Below are positions 7,817 through 16,189 of a stretch of 64,000 nucleotides of DNA, piece by piece. A model generated the notes under the pieces. It was given only the letters and a program-made list of their open reading frames with translations, was not told the DNA's origin and did not search any database. Both the position numbers and the translations under genes were made by a program. Source of the DNA: Lentimonas sp. CC4. GTDB lineage: Bacteria; Verrucomicrobiota; Verrucomicrobiia; Opitutales; Coraliomargaritaceae. Each line of letters starts with the position of its first letter. Positions within the stretch are counted from its first letter, which is position 1. Location of the stretch: assembly GCF_902728235.1 (NCBI RefSeq), contig NZ_CACVBO010000001.1, positions 3,744,001 through 3,808,000 of the forward strand. Reading direction: 5' to 3'.

Positions 7817-9871
7817 CTACACCTGCACCTTCAGCTCCACGAGAGTGCCCTTCCCGGTGGATGAATCGACAGTCAGCACACCGTTCAGGCGTTGGGCACG
7901 TTCACGCATCGTCCTGCGCCCGTGATGCCCAGGTGCGAACGACTCATACTCCTTCATATTAAAACCTTGGCCATTGTCTTTGACCTTCAAGTAGAGCGTG
8001 CGTCCGACCAGCGCGACTTCCACCTCAATACGTGTGGCATGGGCATGCGAAGCGGCGTTGTGCAGCACTTCTTTCAAGAAGAGCAATAGATCGCGCTTTA
8101 CTTGTAATTTTACCGGAGTCGAAGGCACCTGACCGGGAGGTGTGGCATGTAACTCAAGCTGTTCTGCTGGAATACTGACACGCACGGAATCGGCCAATTT
8201 CTGCATGACATGGTCTAAGGTATCTGTCTGAGCATCCGTCAGCCAGAGCACATCACGCAGCCCATGATGCATATCAGCGGCAATGGTGCGTATGCGTGCG
8301 CCGCGTTCACGAACCATAGGCTCACTCGCACTGCGCTCCACATAGGCAGATGCCAGCGAGATGGCTGCCACCTTACTGCCGATATCATCATGCAGGTCAG
8401 AATTCACCTGGCGGCGCAATGCCGCAGAGTGGCGACGACGTAATACGCCTTGAATGATTGCGAATAGCACTGCGATCAATGACACCAATACAGCGATATC
8501 CACCAAGAGGATACGCCAAAACGAATTCCAGCGGGCTTCAAGTTGTTCACCCAGCACAGTGCAGTTCTCCAACAACCGTTTGAGCTGCTTACGTTCCTGT
8601 AGCTGGTTCAACCAATCTAATAGAAATAATACGGGGTGTCCGCCAACCTTACCATCTCTCAACAAATCAACATCCGCCTCCGCCTCTGCCGGGAACCCTT
8701 CTAAGCGGATCGCCTCAATCGGGTAAAGGGTATCCAAGCGATACACATTGATTTCGCCTAATGCAAAAGTCTGCTGCTGGTTATGCGTCGGGAAATCCCC
8801 CATATGAATTCGGATCCAGCGGGCATTTAAATCGCCACCATTAAAGGCGACTACATTTTGCCCAGGCTCCTGATCGATCCATTCACGCGGCAACATCCGG
8901 CCATCAGCACGACCACCAGCCTTAGTCTGACGAACCAACTCAACCCGAATATTTCCAGGAAAACCATAATCTGGTATCAACATGCCCGAGGGTGATTGAG
9001 CAGGAAAGAGTGCGACCCAGCCTAATTTCCGATTTCTCCCCAGATCCAACTCCACCACACAGTCTGGTTCTGGATCCGACTCAAAGGAGACCACAAAATC
9101 ACTTTCAGCAGGACGTTCGGCATTTTCTGCTTTCACATGCAGCGGTAAACCGAGGCTCGTTTTTTGATCAATCACAAACTCAGTGCCCCAATAAGGTAAG
9201 GACGTATAGGCCGAACTGGCCTCCACACGTTCACAAGGATGCTCAGACAGCCCCATCACTCCATATAGCTCATCTAGCGCAAATACCTCACGATCACCAC
9301 TCACCTCGCCACGAAAGACCTCCAGCCGAACTTTATACGCCCGCGGCTCTGACGCATCGATGATCAACGGATAGCGCCCTGGGTCTGGACAGTCCTCATG
9401 TATCCACTCCTGAATGACATTCACTGAGCCATCTGCTGCAATCGTAGAGACACGAAAACGTCGTGGAAACCCATAACTCTCGGATGTATTGGCTCGGTGA
9501 TCAAGCGCAGGCACCAGGATCACCTGAGAGAGCAAGATGTTCCGATTAAAGCTAAAATCTAAGGTCCAGCGTGGCTCATCTATCAGTCCATCCAGAATCG
9601 GAAAATAACCGCCATGATACCCATACCCCTCATACTGCAATGGCTGGTTCAGATACGGCAATTGCTCCAACTCGGAACGAACCTCCTGCTTCAACACATC
9701 GAGTTCATGTAGTCGCTTCGGTATTTCAAACAGCGCGACCTCAGCAGAAGCATCCAGTGGGGCACCTGTCCGCAAATCGACCGCAGCACACAGCGCGAAC
9801 TGTCCGCTACAAAGAACCATCAGCGTCAGAACTAGAGCTTTCGCATTGCTTAACCTGAGCGTGAATATCAT
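7817..9871 (-). CDS. membrane sensor histidine kinase (NarL/HisKA_3 type) with large periplasmic sensor
   Basis: 684 residues. Signal peptide 1-28. A long periplasmic region (about 30-450) contains two repeated beta-rich blocks (around 95-205 and 250-380: SYGFPRRFRV and DYGFPGNIRV) resembling F5/8-type discoidin folds. One transmembrane helix lies at about 453-476. The cytoplasmic part has a HisKA_3 H box (NSDLHDDIGSK, H494) and a HATPase domain with N box LKEVLHNAASHAHA, DNGQGF and GKGTLVEL. Architecture and gene order say it senses an extracytoplasmic ligand, perhaps a glycan, and phosphorylates the regulator at 7000..7665, 151 bp downstream. The ligand is an inference. Confidence 0.92.
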   Translation of the reverse strand: MIFTLRLSNAKALVLTLMVLCSGQFALCAAVDLRTGAPLDASAEVALFEIPKRLHELDVLKQEVRSELEQLPYLNQPLQYEGYGYHGGYFPILDGLIDEPRWTLDFSFNRNILLSQVILVPALDHRANTSESYGFPRRFRVSTIAADGSVNVIQEWIHEDCPDPGRYPLIIDASEPRAYKVRLEVFRGEVSGDREVFALDELYGVMGLSEHPCERVEASSAYTSLPYWGTEFVIDQKTSLGLPLHVKAENAERPAESDFVVSFESDPEPDCVVELDLGRNRKLGWVALFPAQSPSGMLIPDYGFPGNIRVELVRQTKAGGRADGRMLPREWIDQEPGQNVVAFNGGDLNARWIRIHMGDFPTHNQQQTFALGEINVYRLDTLYPIEAIRLEGFPAEAEADVDLLRDGKVGGHPVLFLLDWLNQLQERKQLKRLLENCTVLGEQLEARWNSFWRILLVDIAVLVSLIAVLFAIIQGVLRRRHSAALRRQVNSDLHDDIGSKVAAISLASAYVERSASEPMVRERGARIRTIAADMHHGLRDVLWLTDAQTDTLDHVMQKLADSVRVSIPAEQLELHATPPGQVPSTPVKLQVKRDLLLFLKEVLHNAASHAHATRIEVEVALVGRTLYLKVKDNGQGFNMKEYESFAPGHHGRRTMRERAQRLNGVLTVDSSTGKGTLVELKVQV

Positions 9872-9989
9872 CTCAGCACTGTAAGCAGGATTCCTGCTCG
9901 CTGTCGATCAAACTGACAAGCCAAACGACAATCTCAGACCTAGGCTCGCTCTGCCGTATCCACTGACCGAATGCCGGATTGAGATCTGA

Positions 9990-10448
9990 CTACTTACTGT
10001 CCCAATAGACTTTCTTCTCAATACCAGTCGCCAAGCCGTCGTTATTCGCGTCAATGGCCTTGAATTCCGCTTCCATTTTCGACTGATCATAAATCCAGCC
10101 TTTTTTCTCATGCCTCGCCTTCTGTATGTCTAAATATTCCTGCTTAGTCGAGTCAGCAGCACTGGTCTTCTTTGGAATCGGCTTAGGCTTTGGAGCTGCC
10201 TTAGGAGCCATGCCGTTGGGCTTCGTCCAGTAAGCGGCCTTCTCATCTCCAGAGAGAATGCCATCTCCATTTGTATCCATCTCAGCAAACTGCTGTTCAA
10301 GTTTCGCTTGATCATACACCCAGCCCTTACGCACAGCCTGAGTCTTTTGTGTCGCCAAAAATTGCTCTTTAGTGGAGTCGCCTTTAGCAGCGATTGCAGT
10401 CGATACTGTCATTGTCGCAGCGAGAATGAGTGTAATCTGTTTTTTCAT
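9990..10448 (-). CDS. secreted two-EF-hand protein
   Basis: 152 residues. Signal peptide 1-21 (cut after AIA). The mature protein is two copies of an about 50-residue unit: (A)DSTK-(E)xx(L)-QK-KGW-YDQ-F, then a calcium loop. Loops are DTNGDGILSGDE and DANNDGLATGIE, joined by a Lys/Pro linker (PKAAPKPKPIPKK). The unit is the same as the single-loop protein at 20146..20400, so this gene looks like an internal duplication. It lies alone and has a promoter shared with the other EF-hand genes (10530..10568). Calcium binding outside the cell is likely; the role is unknown. Confidence 0.88.
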   Translation of the reverse strand: MKKQITLILAATMTVSTAIAAKGDSTKEQFLATQKTQAVRKGWVYDQAKLEQQFAEMDTNGDGILSGDEKAAYWTKPNGMAPKAAPKPKPIPKKTSAADSTKQEYLDIQKARHEKKGWIYDQSKMEAEFKAIDANNDGLATGIEKKVYWDSK

Positions 10449-10529
10449 CTGAGGTATGGAATAGTTTGGATTAATAACGATAAAGTAACCCGACTCGAAA
10501 CCTAAGGTGATTCCAGCAATCGGAACTAC

Positions 10530-10568
10530 AGAATATCACACACTGCGCCGCAAGAACACTGCCATTTC
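10530..10568 (-). promoter_or_regulatory. EF-hand-type promoter with upstream box
   Basis: On the minus strand AAATGGCAGTGT lies exactly 20 bp before TATTCT (10530..10535). The same box and spacing occur at 20451..20489 and 38004..38042. A second copy of the 14-bp box (10576..10589) lies 21 bp farther upstream, two helical turns away, so an activator may bind twice here. Confidence 0.6.
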
Positions 10569-10707
10569 TGCAACAAACACTGCCATTTCCCTTACAGACA
10601 TCACGGTTATGAATATCAAAGCAAATCCAACGAGAACCGCATAGTTTTTTTCAATATCGTCAGTCGTCCTCCTCGCTCCGAACTGTTATACTATGAGTTA
10701 AATTGTT

Positions 10708-11349
10708 ATGATCAGAAAAACCCCATTCACCCAAATCACACAGCTATCACTCCTTGGTGCCCTCACACTAGCAGGCAACATGGATGCAAAAATCATAGCT
10801 GACTTCGAGGCAGACTTCAGCGTTACCCAATTAGCTCCGGGCTGGACTTACAAATGGAACCCAACTGGCGTCAAGATCGGGGATCATGCAAACTACATGG
10901 ATCTCGTCGCATACGATGCGCCTTATGAAGCAAACTGTCGCTACGTAGTTGATCTCGAGAATCAACCAAGTCCGAAGAATACCTTACCCAATGCCCAGTG
11001 GCTTAAAATTGCCAAGGGATTCATCACACCGGGAGACCCCATTCTAAAGTCCACCGATGGCTTAGATCACTATGCCATCGCCTGTTACACGATCCAAGAA
11101 GGCGAAGCAGGAATCGGCAGTATTCAGAATAGTAAAATTGCCAGGAAATTCAAAGACGGCAGTGGCAAGATCAGTATTTTCATCAATGGTAATGAGCTCG
11201 GTTCTGACGAAGCCGTAGGCGATGAAGCCAGCACATTTAATGTTCCACTGGGCGAACTAAAGGTAGGCGACACGATCTATCTGGCATTCGGCCCAAGCGG
11301 CAACAAAGCCAGCGGCGCAAAAATTCAATTTCAGATTGATACGCAGTAA
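10708..11349 (+). CDS. secreted protein of unknown function, possibly a carbohydrate-binding module
   Basis: 213 residues. Signal peptide near 1-27 (cut before AKIIADF). The mature sequence opens with DFEADFSVTQLAPGWTYKWNP and continues as alternating short strands (HYAIACYTIQ, KISIFINGNEL, DTIYLAFGPSG, IQFQID), a pattern seen in stand-alone jelly-roll domains found next to glycosidases. I do not recognise a named family. ATG at 10708 is the only start that keeps the signal peptide; an ATG just upstream runs into a stop. It stands alone between the EF-hand gene and a long gene-free stretch. Confidence 0.75.
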   Translation: MIRKTPFTQITQLSLLGALTLAGNMDAKIIADFEADFSVTQLAPGWTYKWNPTGVKIGDHANYMDLVAYDAPYEANCRYVVDLENQPSPKNTLPNAQWLKIAKGFITPGDPILKSTDGLDHYAIACYTIQEGEAGIGSIQNSKIARKFKDGSGKISIFINGNELGSDEAVGDEASTFNVPLGELKVGDTIYLAFGPSGNKASGAKIQFQIDTQ

Positions 11350-12057
11350 TCCTACATGCGCCTTGCGTCTGATTGCCTGCACATAAAACCATCCTTTGAC
11401 ATTTCCAGTATGACGCGCTTCCTAGGAAGCGCATCTCTGACGTATTTTTTAACCGCCCGCTTACGCTTGAGATCGCGGAGCACGCAGAGAGCTGACGCAG
11501 AGTATTTCATCTAGGACTCCCCATCTCCTCCGCGCACTCCGCGATCTCTGCGGTTAGACTTTTTACCCGTTTTATTCATAGCTTGATATAATACCGTTAT
11601 TCGGATTTAGTTGGCATTTCGATATGGGTCGCCCGGTTCTTAGAACCTAGGCCACGTAGCCTCGAAACTCTGTTTCGGGGAGATCGAATTACCAGAAAGT
11701 GTCACAGCTTGGTATAAAACGTGTCGAAACTGGCTCCTGGTTCCGCGGCACAGATCTGGCGCCGCGGAACAGGAAACCCACTTCGTGAGCTTTGTGCCTT
11801 TTTGAGAGCCCATCCCATGACACTGACTAAGCTTAGGCTCTGTGTTTTTAGTCCGCTAAACTGCGCTTAATGAGCACTTAAACCAACACGATGGGTTCTT
11901 AACCATACGGATGTGTTCTTTAGGGTCACTGACTTCGATTCTGTATTTTTAACCGCAGATTTCGCAGATGCACGCGGATGATCGACGACCCATCCGACTC
12001 TAACCTCGGCATAAATAATTCGACCGAACATCACTCTGGTATCAAGTGTGCGCTCGC
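11350..12057. other. 708-bp gene-free region full of small hairpins
   Basis: It contains a perfect 18-bp palindrome (11415..11432) followed by a T run, which may end the 10708..11349 transcript. An inverted pair of GATCGCGGAG-type repeats lies at about 11470..11555, with a relative near 11953..11980. A long GC-rich hairpin is at 11736..11773. Short frames here lack coding character. I see no gene. Confidence 0.55.
11736..11773. repeat. GC-rich hairpin
   Basis: GTTCCGCGGC and GCCGCGGAAC are perfect 10-base complements, extended by CCT and AGG with one bulged G, around a loop of about 11 bases. No T run follows on either strand, so it is not a classical terminator. Confidence 0.6.
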
Positions 12058-15000
12058 CTAGTTCTCGTAAACGAGCAAACGCACGAAGAACGGATCTGAG
12101 CCAGGAGGCATCGCATAAGAGACTGATGCTCCAGCTAGGATCGTGACATCCTGCAGCGCGATGGGTCCCCAACTATCTAGATCCGGTGAAGACGACTGAA
12201 TCACGTAATCGGTCGCATACACACCCGCGTAGGAGTGCCCCATCGGCCAGGTCACCGTGCCAGTATTGTCAGGACTTGGAAGCGCTGTAAAACCACTGCC
12301 CGATTCGCCCATAAAATACTCGATACCATTGGCGACTCCATCAAAGTCATGATCCTGATCAATCGTCTGCCCGGGCGCATTCTCAGCCGCCCACATACTG
12401 TAAGTCGCGGGGCCAGAGGTAACAGTCAATGTGCCCGTTCCCGTGATCTGAGAAAGCTCTGCTGCCCCATAAACGCCTGCCGCTTGCTGCACACCTCCGA
12501 TAAAGAGTGCATCTACGGTGTCGGTGCCTGCATACGCGAGATCTAATGTCGCTCCACTGGTAGCCAAACGAACAGCGGATGCATCATTACTCGTGTTCAC
12601 CTCTGCGAGCGACAAGGTGCCGGCATTCACCGTAGTATCACCTGTATAAGTATTCACAGCAGTCAAGTTGACCGTGCAAGTGCCCTCTTTGATCAAACCA
12701 CGTGGCGTATAAAAACCAGCCTCATACTCACCAACGACACCGTTAATATTGAGCACTGCATCCCCATCACCTGTAAGCTTCAGGTCGTGATATAGTTTCA
12801 CATCCAGGTCCAAGTCGTAGGAAAAGTCCCCTGCCCCAACATTCGTTGCATCCAGTGCAATCTGCGGCGCAACACCCTGAAGGTTGTTGGTAAACAGAAT
12901 TTCATTCCCTTGAATCGTCGCGGATTGATTGCTTCCACTATCAAAATCACCACTCAAAATAATCTTATTGAGCATGAACTCCATACCCGTCTTTCGACGA
13001 TAATCGTTGTTGGCAGTGTAATCCGAAGTATGCACTGGAAACTCCAGAACTGCCCCAGGGAAACAATCCGTGTTGAATAGATATTTCTCAACAGTCGTTC
13101 CGTTTTTATACCAGTTCCGTGAACCACCCGTCCCTTCGGCTGGATCAACCCCACCCGACCAATTCGTGGCGATACCAGGTCTGAAGACATGGTGGTCAAA
13201 TACGTTGATCGGCTCAGTATCGATGGTATTCGAACGGATCGCATAACGTGGCTTATCAAAAATCGCTTCTTGATCAGTCAGGTCGCGTTTAAGCTGTTCA
13301 ATTAACAAATCATACGCTCCACCGCTCAGTTCGGTCTCTTGCCCCGGATCAACATCCACAGCGGCCCCGCCACCCGTGCTGTCCGTCATTTGGAAAAGAT
13401 CATACCACTGAGGATCAGCTAAGATATTACGACTGTTCTGTAGCGTATAATCACCACGAATGACAGAGAACGAACCACGCCATTTATGGACCAACACCTC
13501 ATGCGGATTGCCCGCGTTCGTGCCGTTAATATATGGCAGCAAATTAACGCCATCGACATTATCAGCCATGCGATCTAGCGGAGCACCGCCACCAAGCTCA
13601 TAAGCAGTCGCTAAGATATCAACACCGTGCACTGGATCATAAAAGACCGTGCCACGCTTTGAAGGGTCTAGACCGGCACCTGCAAGAATCATCGGCACGC
13701 GAATGCCGCCGTCAAACGAAGAGCCCTTGAAGCCTTTGAGCTTACCATTATCAGTGCCATTAATTTTGGTGACACCGTCTGGCAAAGTTGTCTGTCCGAC
13801 AACGCCGCCATTATCATTAATAAAGATCACCAATGTTTTATCGACGATACTGTCGGATGTATCTCCATCGCTATTTGGATCTTCGAGCTTGGCCATCAAT
13901 TCGCCAATCTCCTTGTCCATGGTGATCATCATCGAGGCGACCTGCTTACGTGAATTATCGACCATACCGTCTTCGGAGTCGATCTGATCGGGCCAATCGG
14001 CAATGCGAGGATCGTTAAAGTCGGGTGATTCATTCGTCCACGGCTTATGTGGCGCAGGATGCCCAACATAGAGGAAGAACGGCTCGGCATCGTCATAGTG
14101 ATCTTCGACAAACTGCTCCGCATAATCACCGAAAATATTGGTAATGTATTTCGGCGCTGAAGGCACATTCACAAACTTTGTGTATTCAACCACGGTCTCA
14201 CTGGTGCTACCATCCGGATAGCTGAACGCTTCGCGAATGTAACGAGGCTGCAAGGCGCTTTCGGGATTATCCACTTGGTTCTCATTGTAGGTGCCGACGG
14301 TAAAGTCACGCGACCCATGCCACATACCATAGAACTCATCGATACCTTGATTCTGCGGACGATTACCAAGACGGCCTAAAGGATATTCAGGATCGACCTC
14401 TGCCGCGAGATCCTCTGTCTGTCCGAGGTGCCATTTGCCGATCGCACAAGTGGTATAGCCAAGTGTTTTCATACGATCCCAGATCGTATCCACTTCAACG
14501 GGAATCCCCTCATAGACTCCTTCCAAATTATTGTCGGCTTCTTCACCTTGGCTGACTAAGAAGAGATCATTGCCGACAGATTCATTACCGATGCGCTGCT
14601 GATAGGCTCCTGTGGCAAGTGCGGTGCGTGTCGGCTGGCAATTAGCGGCCACATACGCACGGGAAAATGTCACCCCGCGCGAAGCCAGGGTGTCCAAATG
14701 CGGCGTCGGCACCTCTGAATCTTTACCGCTCAAACCATTCATAAAACTAAAGTCGGCATACCCCGCATCATCGGAAATAATCACGATCACATTGGGCTGT
14801 CCGGTGTAACCGCCGCCAGTCGCATCGACTTGAATCTGTAATATCGCGGTATCACCGCCACCGTTACCATCCGAGACGGAGACATCCCACTCCTTCAAAC
14901 CTGCAGAATCAGGCGTGCCCGAGAAATGCCCATTCGAGGCCATCGTCAACCACGCTGGGCCATTATCAATTGCGAATGTCAATGCATCGCCATTCGCATC

Positions 15001-16005
15001 AGTGGCATCGGCAATGATCGATCCCGCATAGCGCACACCGATCACGGCTGGTAATTTCACAATCGGGTCGGTAATAAATTGCGGATCCACGTTCCCAACT
15101 GGTGGTGAGGTCACGGTCAGAGCGATTGAACTGGTGCCTGCCTGCGAACCACTATCTGTCACACTGGCAGTTATCGTATGCGCTCCCACTTGCAGTGTCG
15201 TCGTATTCACACTGGCTCCTGTGCCGAGGCTACCATCTAGATCCGAAGTCCATGCGAGACTTGAGGTCAGGTCACCATCTTCAAAGTCACTGGCTGTGCC
15301 GGTGAAGTTCACGTTCGTGCCAAACACCACTGAACTGCCATCCGCTGGAGTCGTAATCGTGGTCGTTGGTGCGATGTTTCCAACTGATCCAATAGTCAAC
15401 GAGTCATCGGCAAGAAAGGAGTCCACACTGAACGATGAATCAGGAAAGGAGTTTGAATTACTAAAGTTGGCAAAACCAAACCCCGACACATCAGTATTCT
15501 CCAAGATCCCGTCACCTACATCGATCGCAGTCGCAGTGCCTCCGTTCACGCGCCACAATCCAGTGCCCGAATCAAGCGTGCCGCTCCAGCCTGCACCATT
15601 ACTAAAACTCTGAGACGATGCAGTGTTATTGAAAAACACTTCATAAGTGCCGTTACCTGCAATCGTGGTGTAAGCATAATTAGTATTGTTTCCAGGGCTG
15701 TCGCCAACAAAGCCGAACCAGATCGAAGCACCGCCCGTAAAGTTCGAAATTTCTGCTTTTAAATACCCAGTCTTACCGACAAGTGTCGTCCCATCACTGA
15801 CAAACCGACGTGCCGTGCCAGCCGCATGCGAATAATCCAACTGATCGTTCGTCGCATCGAACGTCACAGGATCATTGGCATCAACATTCCAGACAGCATC
15901 ATTAAGCATGGCACCCGTAAAATCGTCTTCATAGACGGTCGCGGAATGCACGGCGCTAGAAGCAACGAGAGAGGCAATAAATAGGAGGTGAATCTTCGTA
16001 ATCAT
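12058..16005 (-). CDS. multi-domain secreted S1 sulfatase fusion
   Basis: 1315 residues from ATG at 16005 (a TTG ten codons earlier is open but the signal peptide begins at this ATG). Order: signal peptide 1-21; a concanavalin-like beta domain (about 23-205); PKD/Ig-like (210-300) and putative-Ig (310-395) domains; S1 sulfatase (about 403-885) with formylglycine site C456-QPTR, metal motif ISDDAGYADF and GKWHLGQ; a beta-rich region with an autotransporter-type repeat (TYTGDTTVNAGTLSLAEVNT); and a C-terminal module with a DHDFDGVANGIEYF calcium-like loop. It should remove sulfate esters from galactan outside the cell. The same C-terminal module occurs in the gene at 16190..19771. A formylglycine-generating enzyme is needed but not in the window. 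Confidence 0.88.
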   Translation of the reverse strand: MITKIHLLFIASLVASSAVHSATVYEDDFTGAMLNDAVWNVDANDPVTFDATNDQLDYSHAAGTARRFVSDGTTLVGKTGYLKAEISNFTGGASIWFGFVGDSPGNNTNYAYTTIAGNGTYEVFFNNTASSQSFSNGAGWSGTLDSGTGLWRVNGGTATAIDVGDGILENTDVSGFGFANFSNSNSFPDSSFSVDSFLADDSLTIGSVGNIAPTTTITTPADGSSVVFGTNVNFTGTASDFEDGDLTSSLAWTSDLDGSLGTGASVNTTTLQVGAHTITASVTDSGSQAGTSSIALTVTSPPVGNVDPQFITDPIVKLPAVIGVRYAGSIIADATDANGDALTFAIDNGPAWLTMASNGHFSGTPDSAGLKEWDVSVSDGNGGGDTAILQIQVDATGGGYTGQPNVIVIISDDAGYADFSFMNGLSGKDSEVPTPHLDTLASRGVTFSRAYVAANCQPTRTALATGAYQQRIGNESVGNDLFLVSQGEEADNNLEGVYEGIPVEVDTIWDRMKTLGYTTCAIGKWHLGQTEDLAAEVDPEYPLGRLGNRPQNQGIDEFYGMWHGSRDFTVGTYNENQVDNPESALQPRYIREAFSYPDGSTSETVVEYTKFVNVPSAPKYITNIFGDYAEQFVEDHYDDAEPFFLYVGHPAPHKPWTNESPDFNDPRIADWPDQIDSEDGMVDNSRKQVASMMITMDKEIGELMAKLEDPNSDGDTSDSIVDKTLVIFINDNGGVVGQTTLPDGVTKINGTDNGKLKGFKGSSFDGGIRVPMILAGAGLDPSKRGTVFYDPVHGVDILATAYELGGGAPLDRMADNVDGVNLLPYINGTNAGNPHEVLVHKWRGSFSVIRGDYTLQNSRNILADPQWYDLFQMTDSTGGGAAVDVDPGQETELSGGAYDLLIEQLKRDLTDQEAIFDKPRYAIRSNTIDTEPINVFDHHVFRPGIATNWSGGVDPAEGTGGSRNWYKNGTTVEKYLFNTDCFPGAVLEFPVHTSDYTANNDYRRKTGMEFMLNKIILSGDFDSGSNQSATIQGNEILFTNNLQGVAPQIALDATNVGAGDFSYDLDLDVKLYHDLKLTGDGDAVLNINGVVGEYEAGFYTPRGLIKEGTCTVNLTAVNTYTGDTTVNAGTLSLAEVNTSNDASAVRLATSGATLDLAYAGTDTVDALFIGGVQQAAGVYGAAELSQITGTGTLTVTSGPATYSMWAAENAPGQTIDQDHDFDGVANGIEYFMGESGSGFTALPSPDNTGTVTWPMGHSYAGVYATDYVIQSSSPDLDSWGPIALQDVTILAGASVSYAMPPGSDPFFVRLLVYEN

Positions 16006-16074
16006 AATTTGAGGACGGGGTGATTGAACCTGCAAGCTACCTCAAAACCATCCTTTCGTCAGCCACCAAACAGC

Positions 16075-16103
16075 GGCGCATTTAGCAATAAACTATGCTG
16101 ATA
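16075..16103 (-). promoter_or_regulatory. candidate copy of the catabolic operator
   Basis: On the plus strand GGCGcATttagCAATAAAC matches GGCGAATACTCCAATAAAC of the copy at 54635..54676 in 14 of 19 positions, including CAATAAAC. The following CTATGCTGAT resembles ATAGCTGAT of the copy at 48426..48463. It lies about 85 bp before the sulfatase fusion, in the same orientation relative to the gene as the strong copies. Confidence 0.45.
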
Positions 16104-16189
16104 CTGCACTGGAACCTCCTCAAAACATGATCCACCCACCACTACTGCGACGATACGACGCGTAACCAGAGACGATGCCCCCACCGCCC

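Noticed and set aside
16108-16126. ACTGGAAC-N5-CAAAAC here and ACTGGAAC-N7-CAAAAC at 28456..28476, both before sulfatase genes
   Set aside because: Spacing differs by two and only two examples exist; too little to call a site.
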